A stretch of 64,000 bases of DNA from Manis javanica (GCF_040802235.1 NC_133167.1:11958501-12022500), one strand, 5' to 3'. Shown: positions 32,245 through 46,497, numbered from the stretch's first letter. Numbers and translations: made by a program. The notes: a model not told the origin generated them from the letters alone.

Positions 32245-34010
32245 TGGCCAAGATGGAGTAACAAGAACTGGACTTACCTTCCACCTTTGCAATAACCACA
32301 TATTGCATGATTATATGCACATGAAATGTCCAGAATAAGCAAATCCCCTAGAAACAGACAATATATTAATTATTGCCAGGAGCTGAAGGTATGGGAGAAT
32401 TCAGAGTGATTGCTATTTGGCACAGGTTTTCTTTAGCAGATACTGAAATGTTTTAAAATTAGGTAGTGATGATGGTTGCATAACTATAACTCTGAAAATA
32501 ATTAAAACTATTAGATTGTACACTTAAGGTGAATTTTATGTATATGAATAATAGCTCAATAAAATTGTTACAAAAACATGAAAAAAGAACTGAGAACTGC
32601 AGAGAAACACATGAATCCAAAATTTTGCTCATGGGTTTCAATATCCTTCTATCATTAAGTAATAAAACAAATAGACAGAAAATAACAAAGATACAGTAGA
32701 ATGGAATAACACTGTCAGTACCTTGACCCAGTTAAAAGAACATATTCTTTTCATGATCACATGGCACTTTTGCCAAAATAGACTATATGTTAAGCCATAA
32801 AGCAAATCTCAAAAATTTTAATAGGATTCAAATCATACTAAGTATTTTGTATGATCACAAAAGATTTAAAGTACAGATCAATTTTACAAAAATATGTAGA
32901 TAATCCTAAAATATATGGAAACTATATAACATATTCCTTATGAACTCAAGGAAGAAATCAAAACAGAAATTAAAAGTTATTTTGAAGTAATTAAATTATT
33001 TTGAATTGAAAATAAAAATAAAACACCATATATTAAATTGAATGTGATACAGGTACAGCAGTACTTAGAGGAAAATTTATAGTTCTAAATGTTATATAAT
33101 AAAGGACAGTACCAAATAATGAACTCAATTTTCACTTAAAAAGACAATTAGAAAAAGAAGAGCAAATTAAACTCAGAGTAAGTGGAATAACTGAGATAGT
33201 AAAGATCAGAAAGGATACTGTCAATAAAATAGAAAACAGAAAAATTCACTGCAACCAAAAGTGTTTTGTTGAGATGATTAATAAGACTAATGAAATTCTA
33301 GCCTTTTTATACAGAAAAAAGGAGTAACACACAAATTAACAATGTCACAAAGCAAAGAGATATCATTATAGCTTCTACAAATATTAAAAGGATAAAGGGA
33401 TATTGTGGACAAGTTTATATCTCAATAACTCGAATGAAATGGACAAGTTGCTTGAAATATACAAACCAGCAAATCTCACTTAAGGACAGTTAGGTTGCTT
33501 GACTTGCGCTGTGTCTAGTAAAGAAATTATAACTGTAGTTAAAATTGTTCTAACAAAGAAACCTTAAGGCCTACATGTTTTTGCCAAAAATAATAATTTT
33601 TATAATAATAATAATTCTACATAAAATATTCCAGAAAACAAAGGAGGAGTAGGAAATGCTTCCTTAATTATTCAATGAGGCCAGCATTATGATGACACCT
33701 AAACAAAACAAGAGAAAAAAGACATTTAAGGAAAAGAAAAATAGAGATGGGAATCCTTTATGTACACCAATGCAAAAATTGTTAATAAAATTTAGTGAAT
33801 TCAATTCAAACATATATTTTAAAAGAAGTATAAACTCTGACCTAGCAGGGTTTATCGCAGAAATGCAAAGTTGGCTTAACCTTTAAAAATCAATCAATGT
33901 GATTCATTATATTAACAGAATAAAAAAGGAAAAAAAATAGAAGGTGAATTCAAAATACACAGAAAAAACATTTGACAAATTTCAACACCTCTCAAAAAAT
34001 TACATGGGCA
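32245..34010 (+). mobile_element. Old L1 pieces: 5' tip, 3' UTR, then ORF2
   Basis: 32,245-32,315 resembles an L1 5' terminus ('cctggccaagatggagtaac'). 32,345-32,575 is an L1M-type 3' UTR ('agtgatgatggttgcataac', 'ttagattgtacacttaaggt', 'aatagctcaataaaattgtt'). 32,580-34,010 is degraded ORF2 from the endonuclease/RT linker into the reverse transcriptase (near 33,850 it matches the segment around 'caagttggcttaac'). Confidence 0.75.
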
Positions 34011-37000
34011 TGTAACTCAAATCTAGTTAATAAATATGAGAGGAAGCCTGGGAACATCCAAAAAGTTGTCCCCACAGATTAAACATGAACAACAAACAAT
34101 GGAACCGTAGGGATAACAGCCCCTTTCTAGACTCTCAACGCTACTGCGTAGGCGAAGCTGAGGATAAGATCGGACTGCTGTACTCATAAGGGTGAGGACT
34201 GCAATTACATGGCAAAGATGGCAAAATAGAAAACACCCGAGTTACTAGATTTCAGGGGAAATCACCAAACTGCTGAATGACGCAACCCAAAAACTTCTAG
34301 AATCCTATTCCATAGCCCTACTTACAAGAGAAAATAATTTCATTATATTTTAAACAAGCTGACTTGGTGTTTTTAGACACATTACATATACAGTATCAAA
34401 TGCCACTCGGAAGGGTTCATAGAGTCTGGAAACTATATATTATCACTAAGTATTAGTCTTGATCAAAGTTTCACCTTATACTTGTCATCACTGTAATATA
34501 TGACATATGTCTTCTTACTAGGAAGCACCCAAGCATCAATCTTTGGGACGCATCACGTGTGATGGAGTCGCACGTACACAAGTCTGCATTCTTCGCTGGC
34601 CATGCAAGGAAGAAAAGGACATAAAATAACCAATTATACGATGGCATATTCCATGGCTCTCCATGATTTTTTCTTTTCTTTTCTCCCTTCTTTGCCTTCC
34701 CTCCTCACATACGTCCTAAGATATACAGCTTCCCCTTTTGCAGCCATGGTGTTTTATTTCTGGGGGGTACAGGTATGAGGACTTGGCATAGACCCATGGT
34801 ACCTTTGCATAACCAGGAATCTTTAGCTAAGCAAGCTCTTTTCTTGACAGTTTTTAAGGTGATTTACTTGTTGACCCTGGCTTCATCCTTGGGCTGGTGA
34901 AGTCTGTCTTTTTTTCACCTGTCATCCTTCATCCTTACCTCCTTTTTTCTTGGCCCCAGTACTGGGGTGTGGGGGGGGGTTGAGAAGCAAGAGAGGTCTT
35001 CTCCGTGTTCATTGTCATTCCCTATTCATACCTCCCTGATCTCGTAGAGAAAAAGAAACATATTACTAGATCCAACTGCCAGATCTGTGGAATTATTTAA
35101 TATTTACAAATAACCAGATCATATCAGGGAAAGAAACCAAAGAACTTTGAACTAATAGAAAGCCAATGGTCTGTGGAATTACGATGATTGGACGTGGTAG
35201 CAGGAGGTGAAATTTAATCATTGAAGCTATTACAGGTTCAACGTGTTGATTTTTAAAACTGACACCAAATTAATGGGAATTTTGTAAACATGATTTTAGC
35301 AGTCCCCAATTTATTAGAAGTATCAGGGAGGGGAAAAATCACTTGGAAAGAGGTCGAATAATTATCAGCAGGAACAATTAAAGCTATGTGTGATATTCCA
35401 TGTAACTACCCCACTGTGCTTCCTAACAGATGGGTTTAGATTAGCAATATGGAATAAGTTCCCCTGAAAATAACATGAACTATTGATAGAGAATCCCAGC
35501 AACCGAGAAATACAGATTTGTTTCTAGTAATATCTAATCTCTCTTGTATTTTTGCTGAAGTGGATTGACCAACAATGCAATCAAATAGCTTTCTATACTG
35601 CCCATGGCATTGGGTGAATTACTGTGACTAGGTTGTGTACTGAGCAAGCAAGCCAGTCAAATAGAGTGTTCTTCCCTAAAATGATTTCTGAAATTTTGAC
35701 AGAGATTAGTCTTCTCATTAGCCCAACTGAAGCATAATTTTTAGCTGCTCTCCCCACTGGCAGCCTCAACTGAAACAAACCTTAGACTTACTGGGAGTTT
35801 ATATTCAGTTTGTAAAGCATACCATAAAAAAGAGTACTTAATAACATAATAAAAAAACATAATAAAATAATAAGTAAAATATCCTTAATAAAAATATAAT
35901 TAAAATATTTATTATCTTCAACATCCCAAGTCATTTTATCTATGGCATCTATTAGCCATAATCACTTATAAAACAATTACCAGTAAGCTTTAGAAAGAGA
36001 GTTAGGTCACCAGTACTCAAGTGATTTTTCATCCAGTGCATCTCCAGTCATTAAGAATAACTGGGAATATGACTAAAATGTGAACAAAAGTTAAATGGGA
36101 AGAAAAATGCTGTTGTAAGATGCACAAATGAGCACAAAATAGCCATCGTCCTCATCTACCACCTTCAGCCAAGATAAAAGATGGATCAGCTGTAGCTGGG
36201 ATTTTCTCTGTGTAATTTCTCCAAGTTCATACACATCCTTTTCTGCAGAATTCCTGAATTTCTGAGTTGAAGTATAATTATCTTCTGCCTGCTATGTGCA
36301 GATGTGACAGAACTACATGAAGTAAAAGGTGGACTGGACTGTCTCCAGTTTCATGAACAATCATGCGATGTGTGTACATTGTCACAAACCAGCACTATGT
36401 TGCATAAACAAATCAGAGTCCCGACACACTTGCCTGGCTTTTTGTAGCCTTTACAGGTCACGTATGAGGAGGCAGGATGCAATAGTAGCATCCTTAAAGG
36501 GGTGTACACATACCCTAGCAAGGCAGCTCATCTCGAAAGCTTTATAAACATCTTCCTTAGAAACACCCCCCAATTTCCCTGTTGCGAGATCAAACTTCTT
36601 TGTACTTAACCAATTTCGACTGCCTATCTAGCATCCATTCCCACTTCTCCCCATAACAGCCTCCAGTTTCTAGCTCTCTATTCTTGTCTCCCAGTAGGCT
36701 CCCTTAGCCCCGAGGGCAGGATGCAAGCATGATCACAGGCAGGCAGTGGTTTCTATCTCTGTAACAGCCTGACACCCAATAGAAACAGATGGCATAATCC
36801 AGACAGCATAAATTGAGGAGGGCTTGTTTACAAACAGACTAATTCCAAAGGGTGCGTAGGGTATAGAGGAACCATTAGTGATAATGTGGAAATCCAAGTT
36901 CATTGGAGCTGTTACCACCCAGTATTTGAAAGAGGAAGAGATTAAAAGCTTCAAATACTTCAAAAGTATTTGAAGAGGAAGAGATTAAAAGCATGTGGAA

Positions 37001-37473
37001 GCAGAGAGAATCTCAGCAGACCAAGGCTTTTCACCAAGCCCGAAATGACCGCACGCGCTAAACAAAGGGTTAATTACCCTGACCCTCTCTCCTTTGTGCC
37101 TGTGATTTCCTGCTGGGACTTCCTGCTGGCTGAGCTCAAACCAAAGTGGGAGGACTGGGAGCCTGTTGCTGTAATCCTTAGAGATCAGCCTCCCGCATCT
37201 GAGAGCCGGGACCACAGGGGGTCTGGAGAGCCAGGAGAAGACAGCTGATACAGCCCTCCTAGCCGGCAAGTAGGCATCCTTGGCTTTCCTAGATACTGGG
37301 ATGGAGGGAGCATGAAGCTGTGGGCCCACCAGGTAGACTCAGAGAATGGAGCCAGCACAGGAGAGACAGAGCCCAGCAATGATCCAGGTGACGCTGTGTA
37401 AGTCTTGAGCACATCACACCTAAGGACAGAACTTTCTATTTAAGAATTGCTTTTTTATTCCTTAAGCAAATTG

Positions 37474-37475
<2 letters not shown>
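34011..37475. other. Unassigned sequence
   Basis: No repeat or exon I can support. 34,964-34,980 is a short G-run. 35,820-35,900 is TAA-rich. 36,330-36,720 and 37,060-37,430 are GC-richer patches that could be old LTR material, without a convincing match. Confidence 0.35.

Positions 37476-37526
<51 letters not shown>
37476..37526. repeat. (TG)n microsatellite, about 25 units
   Basis: Uninterrupted GT dinucleotides; long enough to be polymorphic. Confidence 0.98.
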
Positions 37527-37527
<1 letters not shown>

Positions 37528-38365
37528 ATGTTACTTTCCACTGATAGAGCCCTAACTAAAACACTCTTGGACATCACTAAGTGACAGATTAAAATCCGAG
37601 GTCATATGCCCTTTTGCTGCCAAAATTCAGACCACTGAAGGACCACTCTTTAGCCCACCCAATTAGCTCCCTAAAACCTCCCTCAAACCTAGAGACCCCA
37701 ACCTCTCCAGAAACTCACCTCCAAGGATAATGCTTCTCTCAAAGTCAAATTTGTGCATGTTTTGACAGAACAATCCCTTTTCAAAAATAGCTTTGCAAAA
37801 ACTTTATAGGACATTTTTTGTAATGCAGATATGTTTTCAGTATTCCCTAAACCCTCTTATATAATGGCTGACCAAACACTGAGAGCATTCTCTAACATTT
37901 TTTCTCAACCATAGTGTCAGTACATACTGACCTACCAGTTGTGAGATGCATCACAAAAATTGTGTTCTAAATAATAAGAGCACCAAACATTCATGAATTA
38001 TTTAATTTTTCTAAGAAGAGGTATAATATTAACCCTGTAGGGATGCATCTCATTTGTATTCCAGAATATTTTCTGAATGAGATGGGAGAGAGTGGGAGAG
38101 GAAAGAGATGGTGTTTAAGTAACGTAAAGGGAATTACATGCCCTCTAACATAAGAATTGCGTGGCTATCTTATAGACGATACTATCCAATGAGAAGGCTT
38201 TATTGATATATCATTCATGGTGATGGTGACTCAAAATGATTGCAATGCTTGGTAGACTTGGGAGAAAAAAATGAGAGTTTTCTCAAAATCTGGGGAAGCC
38301 TACAAAAAGCAGATACCAGAGCAGAATTAATATGCAAGGGATTCAATGTTAGAAATATTTGTGCA
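37527..38365. other. No recognised feature
   Basis: Nothing recognised. Confidence 0.4.
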
Positions 38366-38770
38366 TTAGTTATACACTAGTATGCAACAAATTACCCCAC
38401 ATTTTACAGCTTAAACAAGTTTTTATTATATCAAACATGTTCTGAGGGTCAGGAATCCAAAAGTGGTTTGCTGGGTGGTTCTGACTCAGGGTCTCTTGGG
38501 ACGTTACAGTCCAGTTATTGGCTGGGGAGATAGTCATTTCAAGCTTGACTGCAGCTAGAGAATCTGCTTCCAGTTTCATTCACATGATTGCTGGTGGTCT
38601 CAGTCTCTCACTAAATATTGCTGGGAAACTTTATTTCCTCATTATATAAGCCTCTCCATAGGCTGCTCATAGCATGGCATTTGTTTCCCTTGGAGTGAGC
38701 AAAGCAATCAGACAGACAGAGACAGAGAGTAATTTCGCAAAAGCAAGCGAAAGAGTACACGCAGAAGAGA
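38366..38770 (+). mobile_element. Old interspersed repeat, family not assigned
   Basis: The order 'atgcaacaaattaccccaca', 'cagcttaaacaagtttttat', 'tctgagggtcaggaatccaa' follows a widespread old mammalian repeat of LTR or DNA-transposon type. A related copy is at 53,050-53,500. Confidence 0.45.
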
Positions 38771-40681
38771 AGTCACACCCTTTAACCTATCTTGGAGATG
38801 TCTCCACAGGGGCGTGGATTCCGAGAGGCGGAGAGGTCACTGAGGGCCATCATCTTGGACATGGCTTTCCTCATATGTGAAGGAGAAGGAGGTAGGACTC
38901 AGGAGCAGATAAGAATCGTCTTCAAGTCATGCTGCACATCTACCACTTGTGAAAGCAGAGAAGGAAGAATGGAGTAGGCAGTCTTCACGTGCAGCCCAAT
39001 ACTGAGAATGTTTTGTCCGGGCTGAAGGGCAGCAATCAAGGCAACCCTGCCACTTGGAAGAGTCCACACTGTGAAGCATGACTAGATTCTTGTGCACTGC
39101 TGTGCTCAGTCACTGGCCGGCCGGAGCTTGGCAGAAGCGCGGGCTAACAAGTATTACGCTCATCCAAAGATGTGGCCTTTGGAACCAGTCAATGATGCTC
39201 CCTACAGCAATTTATCTTGAAGGGAGGGCCAGAGCACCCCACGGGCCCCATACTGTGAGATGATGGTCTGCACTTGGACAGATGTACTTCCATGAGCCAA
39301 AGAGGGAACCACTGCCAGTCAATAGCCATATCCTGAAAAACCAAAGTCCTACAGAACACAGGCAAAGAACAGAGGTGAGTGAATGACCCGAGGTGACCCA
39401 GAGGAACTAGAGAATGAATGGCCATCAAAGGGAGTAGCTCAGCTGGACCTGAAGGTTTCTGAGTGGAAAAGTCAGCTTCCAGCCCCATTCTTAATTTTCC
39501 AAAAGAAGTCAGAAATCTGAAAATTTCCCATGAACTCTTATGAATTCTAAATGTTATTAGTGAATTCAATTAAAAACACACACACACATACAATAGGCCC
39601 AAAAAAATGCCTAAAGGCCATAAGTAGACTGGTGGCTACCTTTTTGTGACACCTTATTTACAGTAATGCAGAAAAGAAAATTCTTGTCATTCAGACATAC
39701 AAGCTAAAGAAAAACTGCCACTAGATCCACTCAGTGTTCAAAATGTATAATTTTACTATTTTACTCTTTTCCTACCATAGTGTATTTCCTCAGATATGTT
39801 TAGCTTAACTTATGATTTTTTTAAAAGTCACAGAATTCTTTTGTCTTTTAAAAACCAGATTTGCATTAATAGTTATTTTGAAGTAGATATAAATATTTTG
39901 ATCATGACCAATGATAAGCCATTAATGGCATGTATATTCATAATAAAATATATTTATTGAATGGTGGTTGATTTTCAGTATTAAACTGCAACATTTTACT
40001 TTTCTAAAGAAAAGAAGCTCGCAAATCTATCTTCCCCCAGCCGAATCTCACAGCCTTTCTTAATTTATTTTTAGTAAACATATTCAATCCCTGTGGATCA
40101 AAGGAAGGATAATGAATCCACTGGGATTTACCTCCCCACACAATTTTCTCTGAATCCTAATTCACTTCCTTTGAAGTAGAACCTAATTCCATATGTATAC
40201 TCAACTTGCCTTCTTATCACAAATATTAACTAAAAGTAGGACAAACATGCTTCTCTTACTCATTCAAAGCACCTAAATTTCCTTACCATTATTTGTAAGG
40301 GTATAATAAAATTATACTAGTCATAAATTTAATTTCTAAAGATTTTAAATTATTCCACATTATTGTTTCTCATGAGATGTACATAAACTAAGCAGATCTT
40401 CCAGATTTTGACACATTATTATACAATATCATTCTTAGAAGCACTTCAATAATATCATCACCAAACTCATCAAAAAAGTCCATGAAAGCAGGTACAAGCT
40501 TTCAAAATTATATTTTTATGTGAAAGTCTGAATTTGATTACTAGAACCATGTACTCAACTATTTTCCTCAAAGAAGTTGCTCACTTTGTACACTTCAGAT
40601 AAAATATCTACCAAATATTCAAATCTGAATATCCCTAGTTTGTCTGTTAGTCAGTCTTTCAAGTAAGAACATCGTTTCATC
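38771..40681. other. No recognised feature
   Basis: Mixed then AT-rich sequence. Short (CA)n at about 39,576-39,588. Confidence 0.4.
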
Positions 40682-40703
40682 AAAAAAAAAAAAAAAAAAA
40701 AAA
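40682..40703. repeat. A-run of 22
   Basis: Homopolymer; no retrocopy body recognised beside it. Confidence 0.9.
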
Positions 40704-41589
40704 CACCTCACTGGGCTGACAACTCAATCCCAAAAGTGCTTTACCTTGAGACAAGCATCATAAATCTGGTATCCAGCAGAAACATACTATGCTTGTTTCT
40801 TATTTTAAGACACAGAACATTAAATCAAGAGTTGATATTTAATACTTTGCTTCCAGCTTTTACCAGAGGTTTATTCACCATTGATTTTGCACCACCTACA
40901 AATGTCAGCATAGTGAAAAAGGCAAATAATATCTTACTATTATTATGAAAACAATAGTTTTTACTTCATGAATCTCCTAAAGGAGTTCCAAAGGCCTCCA
41001 GACTTCACTGACCACATTTTGAGAACCAGTAGTATAGCAAATAATTTTATTTGATATTATTAATCTTATAAGAATAATTGAGCATATTGAATTTATGTGA
41101 ATGGCATTACATTATTTCATACTAATTTTGTTAGTCTCCCTTAAAAATCTTAAGATACACCATTCAACTTGAACTCTATAGAACAGACTTGATATAACTT
41201 ACATTTGCTACTACAATATAATGAAATGTACACTTATTTTAGGTACCATTTATTTACAAAAGTTGGATTCCATCCTACTCAGAACACAGTGATGCAATTA
41301 AAATTAAAAACAATCGTTAGCATAAAGCCATACCTGCTCATTCAGAAGAAATGCTTTGAGCTGCCCAATGAAGCATCATTCCAAGGCCAGCAGAATGAAT
41401 TGAGTATAACTAAGACTGTTGGCTTAAGAGTCATACATGTGATTTTTCCATGGCAATGTGGAAATCATTTCATTTAGTTTGTGGCAAATAGAAAAATTAA
41501 GAATCTTTAGCCTTAGCTACAACTAAAAGTTCCTGCAGAAAGTATCAAGGATGAAACAAGATAGAGTATAGAATAAAGATCGAAGATGG
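40704..41589. other. Unassigned; possible hAT scrap
   Basis: 40,980-41,035 ends 'cattttgagaaccagtagta', similar to a MER5-type terminus. The rest is unassigned. Confidence 0.35.
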
Positions 41590-41815
41590 AGCCAAATGAC
41601 TGGGGTGAAGTCTCATCATTTGCTGCCTATGAGAGGTGGGCCATCTGTGAGATGACGATGGAAATAACATTTCCTCATACTATTAGTAGTGACTATTATT
41701 ATTGATGACAAGATGGTTTTTGAAAGACAAATAAAGTAATATGTGTAAAGTTCTTAGAACAGTATTACTTATAGCAGAATGTAAGTAATAAATATTATTT
41801 TATTTGTCAGGAAAA
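41590..41815 (+). mobile_element. MIR SINE
   Basis: 'agtaatatgtgtaaagttct' followed by 'tagaacagtattacttatag' and 'cagaatgtaagtaataaata' is the MIR 3' half. The upstream part is weaker. Confidence 0.7.
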
Positions 41816-44489
41816 TTTGTGAAAGGCTTTGAAATGTGCAGAAAGAAGATTATGAGTTTCCTATCCAGTCTATCCCTTGATTTATCTCAGCCTTTACTTG
41901 TCTTTGTTTGTTACAACAAAGTTACTATTTTATAACTTAAGAAATCCTAAAAACCTAATAGTAATGCAAAATTGTGAGGTGGAAAACAACTAATTACTGA
42001 CATGTGGATACTGACCGATTTTACAACTCTGTGCAAATTTATTTCACCATTCTTGACTATCTAGGCTTGTATGCATTTTTTCAATCTTCATTTGAGCAGG
42101 TTGGAATGTCTTCTTGGTGCCCTCATTAATTAATGAATTATAAAATCTTTGATGAGTGTTCATTTTATGCTTGTATAAGCATCATGATTTTACTGTTTTT
42201 AAAAATGATTCTTTAATGCATCATTATTGTTAAGAAATCTGACATTAATTAAGGAGGAAAACACACTATGAGTAAAATTAATGTAATTTTGGGATATGGT
42301 AGGACCAGGTGGCATCGCTTATTGGAGACAGCATTGGAAATCCTTGGAGAGCATCATAATGACACTGAATTATTAAATCAAAGGCAATCAGTTTAGAATT
42401 TTCACTATTTAAAAAGGCAGGAAAGTGAAAACAATATTTTTTCAAGTCATTTTTAATTGTCAGTGTTTAAATATTTTAGGCTTACTTATCCAAAATATTT
42501 ATTTTGTTAGAATAACTCATTTTTTGAAAAAAAACTCCAGATATAAAATGCTATCTACAAAAACCTAAGAGCTTTTTCTCTCCTGCTCTGTCACCATAAT
42601 TTAAGTTGATTCCCTGGGTGATCTGTCCAAAGTTATAATTCTGGAACTGAAGCAAATCATCTGCTATTTCCATCCCACCCTTTTCCAGGGGCAGCCTAAA
42701 CATTCACAGAACTTCCATATTGAATTTCTAACCCGTTGTATGATGGCATCTCATCTTATCGTTTAAAAAATGTCATTTTTTTATTTCATACACAACTTAT
42801 AACTGTTTTTAAGGATGCTTAAACATATCTGCTTTTGAAAGATATGTATTTTTATTTTTATTTTTCCTTTTCATATCGCCCTACATTTAAAATACTAATA
42901 CAGTAAAACCAGGAAGTTAGAGCTCAGTAATTTGGATGTCTTACTAATTAAAGCAGGGAAAAATTAAATTGACACTGACTTTTTAATCTTTTTATCTTAA
43001 TTTTGGAAAATTATTTACTGAGTATATTTAGTGTGGAAGAGTTCAAAATATCTTATATTTATTAAAGGGAGTAAAATACTTCAAGGGCTTAATTCATTCA
43101 TTTCCACATAATTCACTTGATAATGACAGATAATTATTATATTCTAATTTAAAATATCTACTTTAATGTTTAAGATCGTCTGACATCCCAGTGTTCGCTA
43201 CACTTACTTCAGTTGCTTTTTTTAACACTATCCCACAAAGTAATCTGATAAATAAGCAAAAATGTCGGTGTTTCTTTGCATGTGTAGAATATAAAAATGT
43301 TTCTCTCCTAAAATACCTAAACGTCACTTCATTTGTACAAATGTATTAAGCACACTGAATTGCCTGTTTTCTATAGCAAGGATTCAATAACTGACGTTAG
43401 CTTTCTGCACTTGTTTTATTCCAAGAAGCTACTTAATTATACCCTCCAAGCCATATGAAAAGAGAAACCTTACACATCAACATGGCAGAACCAGGCAACA
43501 AAGCAAAATGGGGAATTTGGCCAATGCATTTCTCTGGCTATCACAGAACCAGAAAGCTCTAATAGATTTGCACCCTCATTCCAACTTTCTGACATGCAAT
43601 TATTTAAGTAGACCTAAAACTAAAACCTTCTGGAAAACCAGTGTTTAACCAGCATAAAATTCAGTATTTCCCAAATGACCAATACTTGCATACAGTACTT
43701 CCGAAAAGTAAATTCAACAACTCCTTGCATTCTTGTGTAAGTGGACTCAAATGATAGCCCATCTTGGACCATTTGGATTAGTCAAAAGATTATGGATCAT
43801 TCAAGATCAACATTCCTACGTACTATCAATAAAGAATGCAGAGAGTCAGAGAATGAGGGGAAGAAATTCCTGTTTTTGATGAAACATTAATGGACTTTTC
43901 ATTGAATTAAAAAATGATTCCCAAAACAAAAGCTTGGTGCATCACCCTGTAACCACAAATTATGCAAGCTTGCTGCCAGTTAAGCTTTCTTAACTATGTG
44001 GGAAGCTCTTAAAGGCAACAGTGACGAACTTGGAGAAATACTGCAAGAGACACGAGGAGGGCTGCTCCAGGCAGCCTTGGATGCAGGAGGCCTGAAATTT
44101 ATGAACTGAAATTAGAGTAAATGAGTGAAGCCTGTCCTTCTTCCACAAGCTGTCTCTGTGGTTTCAGGTCATGGACCTCACTTAGTCATTTTTTCTTTAA
44201 CAATGCTTTAGGTACTGGCTTGGCTTAAATCTAATGAGCTTTAGTGTATCTTTATGGGTAAGAAATTAATGCCTACTTCTTTTCAATTTTACAAGAAAAG
44301 ATGATGACTTTTCACTGTATGAATAATATTTGGAACTATTAAGGAAGAACGATATGTCTTCAAAATGTAAATTAAAATTATTTTAAGACTAGAAGCAAAT
44401 TAACTTTTTTTGGCCCTATATGCCTATTACTTCCAGTAATAGATTTACACTATATTTATAACTAAAACAAATCTCCTAAGCATAATGTG
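41816..44489. other. No recognised feature
   Basis: AT-rich; no gene or named repeat recognised on either strand. Confidence 0.45.
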
Positions 44490-44620
44490 ACTTGGTAAAA
44501 TAGCATCTGTCCTGAATCCTCCCAGGGGCTGTCGTGAGAATAAAATACAACACTTTGGCTAAAGTGTGTTTCACTGTAGCACAATTATATAAAGTCAAAA
44601 GTAACATGAATGATTGTATT
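44490..44620 (+). mobile_element. Possible MIR 3' half
   Basis: 'gtaaaatagcatctgtcctg' then 'ctcccaggggctgtcgtgag' then 'aataaaatacaacactttgg' follows the MIR pattern loosely. Confidence 0.45.
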
Positions 44621-45789
44621 TGATACTTATGTCATGTTTATGTTTTAATATATATCCCTTACATTTTTATTTTGAATATATAGATATTCTGTGAATGAAA
44701 TAGATCTTAATTTCTAAATCATTAAGAAAGTTTTTGTTAATTTTGTAAGTTCAGGTTCACTTTCTTTTACCACAACTACTAAAGTCATGGTAAGAAGAAA
44801 TGCAAACAGTAATAAGTAGATTTTTTTAAAGATGATATTAATTCTGGCATGTTGTCTTTTGACCTTTTACAGGTCAAGTCTGGGAAACAGAAATCTCATT
44901 CTGTCCCAGCAAAATGCTTTATTCATGACTTTGAAAATGCCAAGATCAGAAGGGGGTAGATTCAATTTAATTCAATTTGCTCAAGTGGACAGAAAAAATG
45001 TTCTTACATTCAAATGACAAAGACATTTGATCCAGAAGAGCTGTGGTACTTCATTCTTGAGGAAGGGCACACACCTTGCTTTACGAATTCTGCTTTGAAA
45101 ATTTCTTCGTTGATCAACTTATTAATAGTCTGATCTAAATAAGAGTCTCAAAATGAGGCAATTAGCAAGTTTTGGGCCAAAAAGGAAAAAAAGATGCATT
45201 TCTTTATCAACAGCCAATGAGCCGAAAGAACCATCTAAGAGATTCTGCTTCTCTGAAACCCCGGGTGGGGTCAGAGGGATGTCACTTAAGTTCTGTGCAT
45301 TGAGAGAAAAAGGGAATTCATGTAGTGCCAATACATCTATCTGGTGTGTCTATCAAAGGCCAGAGGACTATCCTCATTATCTACTCTTGGGGATAAAGGA
45401 GACTGTATGGTTTTCCTATAAAAGATTTTCCTAAATTATACCTATGCCACTGTCATTTTGCCAAAAACCTAGGACAAATCTGCATCTTTGCTCACAAATG
45501 AGCTGTTTAGGTGGTATACACCCATGGTTGGTCATGTGATGAGGAAACATAAAGGGGGGAGTGCTTGAAAACAAAGTACAATAAAAATTAAATTAAGGGA
45601 TGTAAAAGAGTCATTCCATTAGAGTGGGGCATTTTAGGGAATGTGGGATTTAATACAAATAAAATGTAGGATTCCAAGGACAACACGGACAATCCATTTC
45701 AGCTTTCCTGAAGTTTGGCACCTTACTATATCCTGATCAGCCTCTTCAATATCAGCCTCTGGCCTTTCAGCCCCATTGGGGAGAGGGAC
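44621..45789. other. No recognised feature
   Basis: Short open frames of 60-93 codons only; nothing recognised. Confidence 0.4.
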
Positions 45790-45950
45790 TCCAGGAGGTT
45801 CGCACCACTGTCGGCCCATCAGCATCACTCAGAGACCTTGTATAAAATGTGCAAGTCTGAGTCTTATCTCTTAACCCATTAAATCTGGGTATTTGGGAAT
45901 GGCTCTAAGGACCCCACAACTGTGCAACAAGAGTTGAGAATCACTCTTTA
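45790..45950 (+). mobile_element. MER5-like hAT relic
   Basis: 'catcagcatcactcagagac' near the start and 'aagagttgagaatcactctt' at the end follow the layout of small hAT (Charlie-type) elements. Confidence 0.5.
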
Positions 45951-46326
45951 AGGGAAACGGGATTTTCTATGTTAAAAGGTAAATTTAGGTCATACAACAA
46001 TTCGAGAAATAGAATGCAAATGCATTCTTTCTCAGGACTCACTTGACATGTCCCAAGTTCTGAATACCGCTTGTCCTCTCTCTGTAGTATTTCCGGTCAC
46101 AGAGGAACCGTGTTTATGCAATACCACTGTTCCATGCTGTCCTTTTTCCTCTTCTCCCAATCAGACATCAAGGCAGCAAGAAAAATGACTTCCTCTCATA
46201 ACACTGGCACCAGTCTTCATTTGCAACCTTTTGCCCAACAACGTAGGCTGCAGTGGCATTTCCAAGAGAAAACGTGGACCTTAAGTAAACTTGGCCTGGT
46301 AGGTAATTGCTTTGGAGCTGCAGAAT

Positions 46327-46497
46327 CTATGAGATTTGATGAACTGAAATATTATCTGTTGTCTTGCTGATCTCATCTTTGGAAATAAGAACCTGGGTTT
46401 CCAGGTAGGTACGTGAAATGGCAGGAATGCTCGGATGCTTTGTGTAAAGATGCTGTGGTAAAGCAGAAAGCAGCTGGCACAACTCCACCATAAACAC
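46327..46497 (-). other. Exon-like open stretch with good splice acceptor
   Basis: On the minus strand a pyrimidine-rich tract with a CTAAC branch-like motif and CCTTACAG ends at 46,498. After it, a frame runs 57 codons without a stop and reads like ordinary protein (balanced composition, no low complexity) to TAG at 46,327-46,329. No strong donor (GTAAGT-like) follows; GTTCTT and GTACCT are weak. No poly(A) signal is obvious nearby. I do not recognise the peptide. It may be an internal or terminal exon of a gene with long introns, a decayed exon, or chance. Confidence 0.3.

Noticed and set aside
34083..34190. Possible mitochondrial 16S insertion (NUMT)
   Set aside because: Only about a dozen bases ('tagggataacagc') resemble 16S rRNA; the match does not extend.
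34500..35000. Antisense ribosomal-protein-like retropseudogene
   Set aside because: Lysine-rich codons on the minus strand do not extend into a recognisable protein.
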